Assembly (NCBI GenBank): GCA_005223375.1 | Contig: RXOD01005112.1 | Location: forward strand, 1-15,816 | Source: Amoebophrya sp. AT5.2 | Lineage: Eukaryota; Sar; Dinophyceae; Syndiniales; Amoebophryaceae | Direction of reading: 5' to 3' | Length of the DNA stretch: 15,816 nt | In this document: positions 1-7,391 of the stretch, piece by piece | Layout of the letters: the number at the start of each line of letters is the position of its first letter | Position numbering within the stretch: the stretch's first letter is position 1 | The notes under the pieces: model-generated | What the model was told of the DNA's origin: nothing | The model's database searches: none | The model's input: only the letters and a program-made list of their open reading frames with translations | Made by a program: the position numbers and the translations under genes

Positions 1-1
1 G

Positions 2-397
2 GGGGGGGAGCCGCTGGACACGGTGCGGCTGCGCGCGTTTTTGGCCGACCTCTACATGCGGTACGCGGCGGCGCGAATACTGCGGTGCAAGGGCATAATC
101 CTGGCGCAGGACAGCCCGCTGCAAACGCCGTACTGGATCACGGTGCAAGGGGTGGCGGACCACGTGGAGTGGGAGGTCGCGAGCGCGACGGTGGTGGAAG
201 GACTGGGCGGCGTCGGCGGGGAAGGGGCTCGTACAGCCGCTCCTTTCTCCCGGTTCGTGGTCATTTTCCAGAACCCGCAGAGCATCGACATCGCGAAGAT
301 TCGCGGCGCATTCGAGAAATGCGGCGCATCGAGCGCGAAACGCGATCGAGCAGAAAAGACGCCGACAGAACGAATGCTCACAGCAGGGGTAAGGTGA
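2..397 (+). CDS. CobW/ZNG1-like (COG0523) GTPase, C-terminal part only
   Basis: The reading frame is open from the first bases of the window, so the gene begins upstream and only its last ~131 residues are seen. The C-terminal domain of the CobW family is recognisable: the segment RILRCKGI, the strand YWITVQGV followed by a His/Trp-rich stretch (DHVEWEV), and FSRFVVIFQN leading to a final helix with a Cys (AFEKCG). Family members are G3E-class GTPases that deliver metals such as zinc to client enzymes; eukaryotic ZNG1 serves methionine aminopeptidase. The GTPase half and the CxCC metal motif lie outside the window. A short Gly/Ala-rich insertion (GLGGVGGEG) separates two conserved strands. 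The tail after the domain is basic and poorly conserved and ends at TGA 395-397. A spliced end cannot be excluded, because GGTAAGG precedes the stop. The family call is fairly secure; the exact orthologue is not. Confidence 0.75.
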   Translation, partial: GGEPLDTVRLRAFLADLYMRYAAARILRCKGIILAQDSPLQTPYWITVQGVADHVEWEVASATVVEGLGGVGGEGARTAAPFSRFVVIFQNPQSIDIAKIRGAFEKCGASSAKRDRAEKTPTERMLTAGVR

Positions 398-1216
398 AAG
401 ATGCCTCGCTGAGGCGATGCGGATTATACAAAAACGCATTTATTTTTACTTGCTTTTCCACCTGATTGGGCGATGTCGTTCCCGTCGAGACGGAAACTCG
501 AGGAGCAAGAGCATGCTGTAGAAGCGCCGGTTGCGTTTGCGAAGATCGAAGTGATTCATTCTGTTGAATAGGAGACATAGTCCTCTGATGTTCATTCCTT
601 TGTATAAATAAATGCTCCCGTGCTCGATGGCCACGAGCAACCGAAACAAATTGATGCTGTGTCACTCTGCTGCGCTGAACGAAGATCGAGATCCACGATC
701 GTTCCATTCGCAATACTCTTGAGAAAATGATAAAGGTGAAGTCGCGCTCGCGTCGTGCCATGTTGCATTAAGTTCTTCCATCCCCCAATCTCTTTCTTGA
801 TCGAGGTCCCAGTACGCAGCGGCAAATTTCGCATATTATAGGTAAAACAAAGAATTTAGACGATGCTTGCAGATCTATCAAGAACCTTGAGCTCTCAATT
901 CTAACGCGCGAAAACTCGACTCCGAATAGAATTCCCAACACGATCATCTTCAGGGCTTTTTCGTCTGGACCTCTATCTGTGTTGCTGGAAGCTCTCCTGT
1001 TGCTGGAACGTGACAGTCACGTGTAGCATCCGTAGATGTGAGAACTTTGATCCCCGGAACGTCAATTTTCCGCACAAGCAAGTAGTTTGTTAATACCTCT
1101 CAGTCACCCTCAGCCTCACCGCGTATAGCTATGTATTTTTCATGTGGATGGCGGCCACCAATGTCAAAAGATGCGATCGACAGTCGCAAAAGGAGCGGCG
1201 CCGCTTTTCATTTCAG
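398..1216. other. Spacer without a recognisable gene
   Basis: AT-richer than the flanking exons. Open frames on both strands are short and show neither the third-position G/C bias of the real exons here nor any family motif. It probably holds the 3' UTR of the CobW-like gene and the 5' region of the next gene. A pyrimidine-rich acceptor-like stretch ending in CAG stands at 1203-1216. I see no tRNA, rRNA or repeat array. Confidence 0.5.
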
Positions 1217-2215
1217 ACTCGAGACATCGGATACGGCTACGTAAGCTAGGGTGCGGACCGTCGCCATCGAACGCGCTCTACCCCGTTCGGTACATCTTTG
1301 GGAACGTCGACGAAGAAAGCACGCTGGTGGGCAATCCAGTCGCGCGCTCCAGAACGATTTCGTGCGCAGATTGGGCAATAAGCTGCGCGCGGTGCTGGTC
1401 AATCTGTTGAAGCGCCCAAGGCGATACGAGCGCGACGCGGAACAGTTGGTAGCGGAGCAAGAAGAAGGCAAAAGGGAAGGGGCGGCGGCCACGACAGAAG
1501 TCGAGCAGCACCCGAAGAGGACTTTGAGCAACGTGCTTTTTTTTTGTACTTCATTTTTGTGTCGTGTGGTTACTTACGGTTTCGTTTGCTTCAGGCAAGC
1601 GAACAGAGATCGTTCTACGTACTTAGCTTTTGGCCAGCGGTTACAACTTGCTACTTCCAGTTCCACCTGAGTAACGTAATGGTATTCACTTGCGGCTGCA
1701 TCGGCAACGGCATGCGCGCGCCAAAGAAATGTCTACCCGCCCACTCGTGGTCATGCTTCTCATTCCTCAACCCACTAAAAAACAGATTCCGTGAGGGGAG
1801 CTCATCTGGGCAACGAGGACCAGGGGCACGAGGTCGGTCACGGCGCGGCGGCGTCGGATAAGGCCACGTGCGTCCACTCCAGTGCGTCGCGCGACCTGAG
1901 TCTCAGGCAGAACAGCGAGGAAACGCGCAAGCGGATCAACTACTTGCTCGCCACGATCCCGCACGCATTGTCATTCTTGCGACCGACCTCGGCAAGTTCG
2001 GCATCGTCCTGGTCGGGGTGGACCTCGTGGTCCATTACGATCTCTGCCGCCAGGTGGATCACTTCGAGGACCGCTGCGGCCTGGGCGGGCGGAGCGTCAG
2101 GGAGGGGGGTTACAGCGTCGCGCTGATCACGTACCGCGCCACGACATGGCCGTCGGGGTGGAAGATCAAGATGAGGCGCGCATTAGTACGCCGAGCAGGG
2201 CGCCCACGACAGTAG
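1217..2215 (+). pseudogene. Helicase-like gene with degenerate RecA2 motifs and frame breaks
   Basis: The 3' third (about 1960-2130, one frame) aligns without gaps to the C-terminal RecA2 domain of DEAD-box RNA helicases. An LATD-start segment occupies motif V, GVDLVVHYDL follows it, and EDRCGLGGR occupies motif VI, then EGGYSVALIT. Key residues are changed: the motif V Arg and Asp are Phe and Val, and in motif VI the first His and the middle Arg of HRxGRxxR are Asp and Leu, so ATP hydrolysis is unlikely. Upstream coding pieces lie in other frames: about 1219-1345 (VRYIFGNVDEE), 1345-1532 (RRLGNKLRAVLVNLLKRP), 1595-1670, and 1786-about 1960. Two introns fit by GT-AG and phase: 1533-1594 and 1671-1785. 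Near 1345 and 1960 the frame changes with no room for an intron, both times by -1. The frame ends at TAG 2213-2215, overlapping the next ORF. A pseudogene is most likely; sequence errors are the main alternative. The part before 1670 is not recognised. Confidence 0.4.
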
Positions 2216-4140
2216 AGCTAGAGCGGCAAAAGATTATCGAAGCGTCTGCGGCGGGCGGGGGAGTATCAGAGCGGGCGGGCGCCGGGGCTGAAGCCCTTGC
2301 TCTGCACGACGAACAAGAAAGACACGCTCATCTGTCGGTACTTGTTGACGACACTGCGGGCGACCAGCGACCAACGCCAACGACGGAGCCAGCGACCGAC
2401 AGCCCTGCCATCGGGCACCGGGGGTCGCCGAGCAGCCCGACGAAAGAGATGCCGCAGATTGCTTCGCCGGAGAAACTCCTGCAGTTGAGCGACAACATCG
2501 AGCTGCCGTCCGCCAAGCTCAACGAAAGGGAGGCGCACATCGAGAGCTATCTTGCACCTACTCAGGATCACGGATCACGGATCAGAGAGCTTTCGCCGAG
2601 TGCGATTTCGAGGCAACCGATGCCCGCTTGCGAAGTCTTCAACTCGGAGCATCGCTACGGGGAGCTGGCTACTGCCGACGGAGAAGGCACTTGCGTAAAC
2701 ACCAGGCTCAGCGCCGAGGTAGATCCTGTCGGAGTAGGCGAAATGAAAAAGATAAAATCCGAAAGAACTGAAAATAGTGGGCGGAAGCACGACAAAGACA
2801 AAGTACAGAACCAAGCTGACGAACAGGAGGACGTGGAAGATGTTGGACTGCGTTCGCCGTCGTCCACTGTAACGAATTCGACACACCTTTCAACTACACC
2901 TCCTCCGGGTTCCGGCTCGGACGAAGAAAAGCGGGACTCGGATGGAGGAGTCTGGTCGGATGACGAAGCCGCCAGCGTGGTGCCCGTTGTGGAGAGCCCT
3001 TGGAGCTCGATGCTGACCGACTTACTGAACTTGGACGAGAAGACCGACACGCGAGACGTCTCTGACTTCGAGCACTTCCAAGGATTTTTCCGGGAGTGGT
3101 TGGAGGAAAAGCAGCTCTTCGCCGCGGGGAAAATCGAGTCGCGGCCGCTGCAGCGCTTGATCGAGCTTATGTCGATGGAGGCGATAGACCAGGACGACAC
3201 TTTGCGGGAATCGTTGAAGGAGCTGGATAACGTTCTTACCCGTCGCTGCCGCAGCCTCGACATTGTGCGCCAGCGTGACGTGCGGGCAAAAGAGAAGACG
3301 TGGGTGTGCGAGCCGTGCTTGTACTTGCCTCCGCGCTCGCAGTGGATCCATGCCGATGAGAACGAGGCGGCGTGGAATCTTTTGGACATGGTGCGAAATG
3401 GAACGCCGCAGGAAATCCACATGGCAGTGCAGCGGTGCGGCAGCATGGACATCGCGCTGATTCGTGACAAGCGAGGCCGATGCGTGATGCACTTCGCCGC
3501 GCAGAAGGGGAACGTCGCGGCATTGGAATACTTCGGACCACTTGCTAATGCACTCGACAGCGAAGGATACGCCCCGCTTCACTATGCGGCCTACTTTGGA
3601 CATCGTATCACATGCGACCGCTTGATCCAGCTCGGTGCAGATGTCGACCTGATTTGCGGCCCGAATGGCCGCACAGCCTTCGACTACGCTGAAGATGGGC
3701 TCATGAAGTGCACCATGATTTCCCTGGCTTTGAACGGCGCCGACAGCCCGAAGGCACGGGCGCTCGCCCAGCGTTACATCGAGAGCCTCTCGGGCTCCTA
3801 CCGCAAGAAGTGGGCGGCGGCACAGTATCAAACTGCACCTACTGCGCACGTCGCGGCTCCGATGTCCTTCACACACAGTGGCAGTGCGGCTGAGGCTCAA
3901 AAGACTCAATGCGCCTCTGCGCCAGCGAAAGGCGCATCTTCAGGCCTCCGGCCGGATGAAGAGCGGGACCCTGGCGGCGTAGAAAAAGTGTTTGGCAGCC
4001 ATCTGCTTGGGCGTGACGGAAACGTGGTGAGCACTTTATTTGGCTCCGTGTTTTTAAGTTCGGGTTGCAGCGTTTTATGTTATGCGACACCCCTTGCGAA
4101 GTATCGACCTTTTTCTAAAAAACTAGTCGCGGTGATATAA
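2146..4140 (+). CDS. Ankyrin-repeat protein with long disordered N-terminus
   Basis: A 664-codon open frame. Residues ~1-285 are low-complexity and charged, with a Lys/Arg-rich patch at ~200-222 and a Ser/Asp/Glu-rich stretch at ~255-280; they are probably disordered. Residues ~287-395 are predicted helical and carry one CxxC (WVCEPCLY). Three ankyrin repeats follow: ~441-470 (RCVMHFAAQKGNVAALEYF), ~471-504 (GYAPLHYAAYFGH, then LIQLGADVDL) and a weaker one at ~506-535 (NGRTAFDYAEDG). Ankyrin repeats bind proteins; no enzymatic domain is visible, so a scaffold or adaptor role is inferred. ATG 2146 follows a TTACAG (2110-2115) that could accept a spliced leader. The frame is also open upstream without a start, and residues RHDMAVGVEDQ could instead continue the helicase-like sequence, so the start is uncertain. 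The last ~38 residues look like intron read-through: a good donor (GTGAGC) stands at 4027. Confidence 0.75.
   Translation: MAVGVEDQDEARISTPSRAPTTVELERQKIIEASAAGGGVSERAGAGAEALALHDEQERHAHLSVLVDDTAGDQRPTPTTEPATDSPAIGHRGSPSSPTKEMPQIASPEKLLQLSDNIELPSAKLNEREAHIESYLAPTQDHGSRIRELSPSAISRQPMPACEVFNSEHRYGELATADGEGTCVNTRLSAEVDPVGVGEMKKIKSERTENSGRKHDKDKVQNQADEQEDVEDVGLRSPSSTVTNSTHLSTTPPPGSGSDEEKRDSDGGVWSDDEAASVVPVVESPWSSMLTDLLNLDEKTDTRDVSDFEHFQGFFREWLEEKQLFAAGKIESRPLQRLIELMSMEAIDQDDTLRESLKELDNVLTRRCRSLDIVRQRDVRAKEKTWVCEPCLYLPPRSQWIHADENEAAWNLLDMVRNGTPQEIHMAVQRCGSMDIALIRDKRGRCVMHFAAQKGNVAALEYFGPLANALDSEGYAPLHYAAYFGHRITCDRLIQLGADVDLICGPNGRTAFDYAEDGLMKCTMISLALNGADSPKARALAQRYIESLSGSYRKKWAAAQYQTAPTAHVAAPMSFTHSGSAAEAQKTQCASAPAKGASSGLRPDEERDPGGVEKVFGSHLLGRDGNVVSTLFGSVFLSSGCSVLCYATPLAKYRPFSKKLVAVI
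2565..2584 (+). repeat. Short tandem repeat, 7-bp unit GGATCAC, almost three copies
   Basis: Nearly three perfect GGATCAC units inside the disordered part of the ankyrin ORF. The 7-bp unit is not a multiple of three, so a change in copy number would shift the frame. Confidence 0.8.
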
Positions 4141-4285
4141 ACAAAGGTTCAACACGCACACGGTCACGGGGCCAATCAAAAAAAAAAAAATGTTTGCCTA
4201 GGAGATAGTTAGAGAATTAAGTGAAGTAAAGCCCGAACAGGTACAGGATGCAGTGCGTGAACAAGATTCATCTTTCTCTATCTAA
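4027..4285 (+). other. Candidate last intron and 3' exon of the ankyrin gene
   Basis: GTGAGC at 4027 is a strong donor in phase 0. AG at 4239-4240 is a phase-0 acceptor, giving a 214-bp intron (4027-4240) that contains a run of 13 A (4178-4190). The exon from 4241 would add VQDAVREQDSSFSI and stop at TAA 4283-4285. The phases agree, and this would replace an odd hydrophobic tail read from the unspliced frame. A short exon with no family signal is weak evidence on its own. Confidence 0.35.
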
Positions 4286-4832
4286 TTCTATGCGCAAAAC
4301 AAAGCTATTTCTATCTTGTGGGCCACAAATGTGTATGTGTCCCAACAAGGACCGAAAAATAGAATTACACTCAAACTGCAGGTTGCATCTGCCGCCGCAC
4401 CAGAAGCAGCGGGAACAACGGCAAGCATTGACAAGGCCTCCGCTGGGTGCGAGCAATCGGGTTCCGTCAAGTGTGGTTAACATGCGATGGTTGGATGTGC
4501 AAACGCAAAGGACGCGGCGGTGCGCAACGATGTAGCCTCCACGGCGCTGGCACTGGCTCCTAGCGCGTTTGTGAGCAACAGCAAGTTGGTCCACGTCCTG
4601 AGCTGTATCTGATTCCTGAAGCCAGATTTTCAATTCTTTGTTACTTTCGGCCTTGACAAGTGCCTAATCTTCATCAGTAGAATCAACACGTAGAGGAGGA
4701 AGCGAAAACTGTGGGGGTGGGCATAGTTGAACTATAAAATTAAGTAATTGAAGCTGCTGCTGTTTTGTTTCTGAAGAAGGCCTACCGGTAACTGATACTT
4801 TTACTTTACTGAAGAAGATTGCGGTCCTATAC
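4286..4832. other. Unassigned spacer
   Basis: Open frames on both strands (for example 4268-4633 minus) are short, Cys/Arg-rich and unlike any family I know. They do not share the codon bias of the neighbouring exons. No RNA gene or repeat array is seen. The left end probably includes the 3' UTR of the ankyrin gene. Confidence 0.45.
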
Positions 4833-5091
4833 CTTCGCTCTGAAGATGTTGCGTCGTCGTCGACAGCCCTGGCCCTGGCCTTTAAGTGCTTCTGACAAAG
4901 GTAAATCATCTTCAAAAATGATCGAGCAACACGACCGAAAGGAGCTGTCCACATTTCTTGGCTCGCCTGCGGGCTCGGGATCGAGGCCATGAAGATGAAA
5001 GACCAGTGTATCGCATCCCATCCATATTCCACGCTTTTTTGTCCTCTACGTACTTGCGCATCATCTCTATCTGTATCTCGAAAGTCGGCAT
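4833..5091 (-). CDS. Weak minus-strand two-exon gene candidate
   Basis: On the minus strand an ATG at 5091 opens a 59-codon frame (stop at 4912-4914) that begins MPTFEIQIEMMRKYVEDKK and looks more protein-like than its surroundings. A donor (GTCTTT) after 5004 and a strong pyrimidine-rich acceptor (TTACCTTTGTCAG) before 4891 join in phase. The result continues as ALKGQGQGCRRRRNIFRAK to a further donor (GTATAG) at 4832. The tail is highly basic. No family is recognised, the 5' end and last exon are undefined, and two other frames overlap the same DNA. The call rests only on splice-phase consistency and may be chance. Confidence 0.2.
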
Positions 5092-5973
5092 AGCCTCATC
5101 TTTTGAAATACGCGACGGCGACCTCGCGCATGTACGGAAATGGCCTTGTATTCCTTTTCATTCTTGCAAAAGCGAAACTAAACCTACAACAGTACTCGAG
5201 CACGAGCACGGCTATGGTTTGTTGCAAAGGCGAAGTAAGGCGGGGCGTGCGGCTGCGGCTTGAAAAGGTAGCTGCACGGGAAAAAGGCAGGCACCTCAAA
5301 AGAGGTTGCACGTCGGCTGTGTTCGTTTTCACCGAGAGACTCGGCACAGGTCGCTGGTTTAGTTTCGATGGAAACACTTCTAATACTCGCCGTGGTGGAC
5401 CTGGGCGCTTGCACCTGCACGGTCTCAGGTGAAGATGAAATAGTGAGAGTTGACATTAGTATCACGCTTCGGTCAGGGTCACTAGACGCAGACACACTCG
5501 GACTCCCACGTACGTACAGCACTTCCTGTCGCCGGATCGTCCGCTTCGAGAGAGGTCTTTCGTGGCTACGCGAGGACAACCAGAGCGAAAGTGATGCAGC
5601 TGCAGAGAGATGAATTGATACGAAGGTGAGCTGCACACTACCACTAGATGGAGTCGGTGATGGAGAAGAAACCTGGAATTTAATCGACGCTTCCTGGAGT
5701 GCATATGTAATTGTAACTTCGGTATCGGGACATAGAAGAGACTGCTTCTGCCACACGTGTTAATATACTGTATGTGAATTTATTGGTAGCTTGGATTCAA
5801 TGGCAATACACGATTGAAGATAAGAGAGCGGGGCAGATACAGATTAGCAAAGGTCATTCCCGCAACACGGGAAAAAGAAAAAATCAAAAGCATGTCCCGC
5901 TCCCGGTCGTACACATACGAACACTGCTGACGTCCTCCTGCCGTGGTGGTGGTGGTGGTGGTGTGGGGCGTAC
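5092..5973. other. Unassigned region upstream of the three-exon gene
   Basis: The longest frame is 190 codons on the minus strand (5184-5756). It is Ser/Pro-rich with flat codon use and no motif. A plus-strand frame at 5368-5613 and a good donor-like AAG|GTGAGC at 5626 are equally unconvincing. The right end must contain the 5' UTR or promoter of the gene starting at 5974. I cannot support a gene here. Confidence 0.4.
5943..5963 (+). repeat. (GTG)7 microsatellite
   Basis: Seven perfect GTG units end 10 bases before the ATG at 5974. They would lie in the 5' UTR, or encode implausible poly-Trp if the frame were extended upstream. Such a tract may vary in length between strains. Confidence 0.9.
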
Positions 5974-6742
5974 ATGATGCCGGCTCTCGCGGGATCGCCA
6001 AAAAAGGCCAACTACCAAAATGCTGCAATCAACGCGCAAGCCTACATGAAAAACTCAGGTTTCATGAAAATAAAACTCAGGCTTCGATCTTCTTCTTCAG
6101 ATAGAACGTTCAGATTTCAGCTGCTATTTCTGCTTTAGGAGATAAGTTCGGATGTCAGTCTGACCAGGGGGCGGCTTTTTCCGATTTCATTTTTCTCGGA
6201 ATGCCTGCGTGTCATCGTCAATGCTACAATGAATTTGCAGCAGCGAGCTGCCGGCCAATAGAATTGAAATCAAATTCGAAACCAAAGTAAGATTTAAGGT
6301 ATGAAATGATTGATAAGTCATCCCTTCGACAGGTATGGAGCGGTTTCTGAATCAGTGCGTGAACGGGTGCATCCAGCAAAGATGCAATGACCCGTACGTC
6401 TTTATGCTGCGCAAGCTTACGCAGAACTTGTCCGACGAGGAGCTATTGGCATTTGACCTCGAGCGCACGGCAAAGGAGAGGCAGCTGCGCGCGGAGGAGG
6501 GCAGACGGACGACCGGATTGCCTATCAGTAAATGACGCTTTTGAAGAAGAGAAGTTTGATGGTATTCGTTTTGTCGATCCCGGCAGGGAAACACAGCGGT
6601 GCGCAAGTGATTCGCAGCTGCGGAGTGGGAGTTCAGCGCGAAGCAAGCACGACAGCCGAAGAACGATTCTGATAGATACAAGAACATGGTGGTGCTGTCG
6701 CTGGAGGAACATGGGATCATGAAGATACAGATAGGTCGCTGA
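5974..6742 (+). CDS. Small three-exon protein with RIIa/DPY-30-like N-terminus
   Basis: Exons 5974-6058, 6333-6527 and 6618-6742 join by GT-AG introns (274 and 90 bp). Phases match at both joins: G|GT and A|CT. The result is 134 codons plus TGA. Residues ~12-60 contain an Ala/Asn-rich helix, AQAYMKNSGMERFLNQCVN, and then CNDPYVFMLRKL. The pattern Y-x4-G followed by two amphipathic helices with DPYxFM resembles the dimerisation-docking fold of RIIa/DPY-30 proteins, also found at the N-terminus of some plant enolases. Those domains pair and bind amphipathic helices, often in cilia. The assignment is by pattern only. Residues ~62-88 are charged and helical (NLSDEELLAFDLERTAKER). The C-terminus (NMVVLSLEEHGIMKIQIGR) is probably a short beta unit and is not recognised. 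ATG 5977 is an alternative start, one codon shorter. A neighbour-independent role is likely. I am fairly sure of the gene model and unsure of the function. Confidence 0.6.
6050..6085 (+). repeat. Duplicated donor-site segment (14 bp, 13/14 identical)
   Basis: AAAACTCAGGTTTC (6050-6063) spans the exon 1 donor of the small gene. AAAACTCAGGCTTC (6072-6085) repeats it 22 bases on, with GT changed to GC. It is either a local duplication or a decoy 5' splice site. Confidence 0.7.
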
Positions 6743-7391
6743 TGTGCGCCACCAAATGATAGAAGCCGCCTGATCGATTTTGAGTTTAATATATGATGCA
6801 GAGCTGCAGCACGACTTCAGAAAACAGGACGCTGGCTGGCGAGCCGTGTCCTCATCATGGGACGCTTGCATTCACCATGCTTCTCCCGATCGCCCCCAAT
6901 CGCCGCGGACAGCACGCAGGCAAACGTCGCGGCTAGCAGTTACACCTACGTACACGTGAGTTCGAGTTGCTCATAATAATTTGCAAATAGGCATCTTCAA
7001 AGGGAGCATATACTCTACAAACATAGCATGTCGAATCGATTTAACCTTGTTGTGCACCGCAGTTCGTTGTACCTTTGCGTTTGCTCTTTGTTTCTGTGGA
7101 CTGAAAGTAGAAACTTGCCCGTGAAGTCAGCCGCGCCGTCGATTGTCTCGCTGATGCGCTCGGTCGCCCTGATATTTCGATGAAAGACTACTTATGTATA
7201 GAACATAGGTCTCAGAATCAGATGGCTTGGTTTTCTATTCTTCGTCCACGTCCTCTGACTCTGTCTTGTCTGCTTATTCTTTATCTACGGTAGAAGATTC
7301 CTCCATCTCCGTGAAGGTCATACGTAGTGCAACGGTAACAAATTACAGCCCGTGGGCGTGGCCCGTGATAATTCAATGAACAAAGGCCGAC
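6743..7391. other. Spacer before the fucosyltransferase-like gene
   Basis: No supported gene. The right half is pyrimidine-rich (for example 7240-7290). It contains AG acceptor candidates, notably ACGGTAG near 7292 and ATTACAG near 7348, that could receive a spliced leader if the organism trans-splices. A TGA in frame at 7377-7379 closes the downstream ORF on this side. Confidence 0.5.

Noticed and set aside
400..420. Small palindrome GCCTCGCTGAGGC just past the CobW-like stop
   Set aside because: A stem of about 5 bp with no T-run is too weak to call a terminator, and eukaryotic genes would not use one.
1671..1725. Plus-strand peptide SNVMVFTCG resembling helicase motif IV
   Set aside because: Attractive for a helicase, but it lies within the same predicted intron. 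Keeping it breaks the phase match to the next exon.
1729..1794. Plus-strand peptide RPLVVMLLIPQPTKKQI resembling helicase motif Ia
   Set aside because: It falls inside a phase-consistent intron (1671-1785), and motif Ia would be far too close to motif V for a helicase. Probably chance.
2655..3909. Long minus-strand frames of 271 and 295 codons (2655-3470 and 3022-3909)
   Set aside because: They lie opposite the ankyrin ORF, which has real domain homology. Their composition is that of the reverse strand of G/C-ending codons, and they show no motifs.
5184..5756. Minus-strand frame of 190 codons
   Set aside because: Ser/Pro-rich with flat codon use and no recognised motif. Other frames over the same bases look equally plausible, so I do not call a gene.
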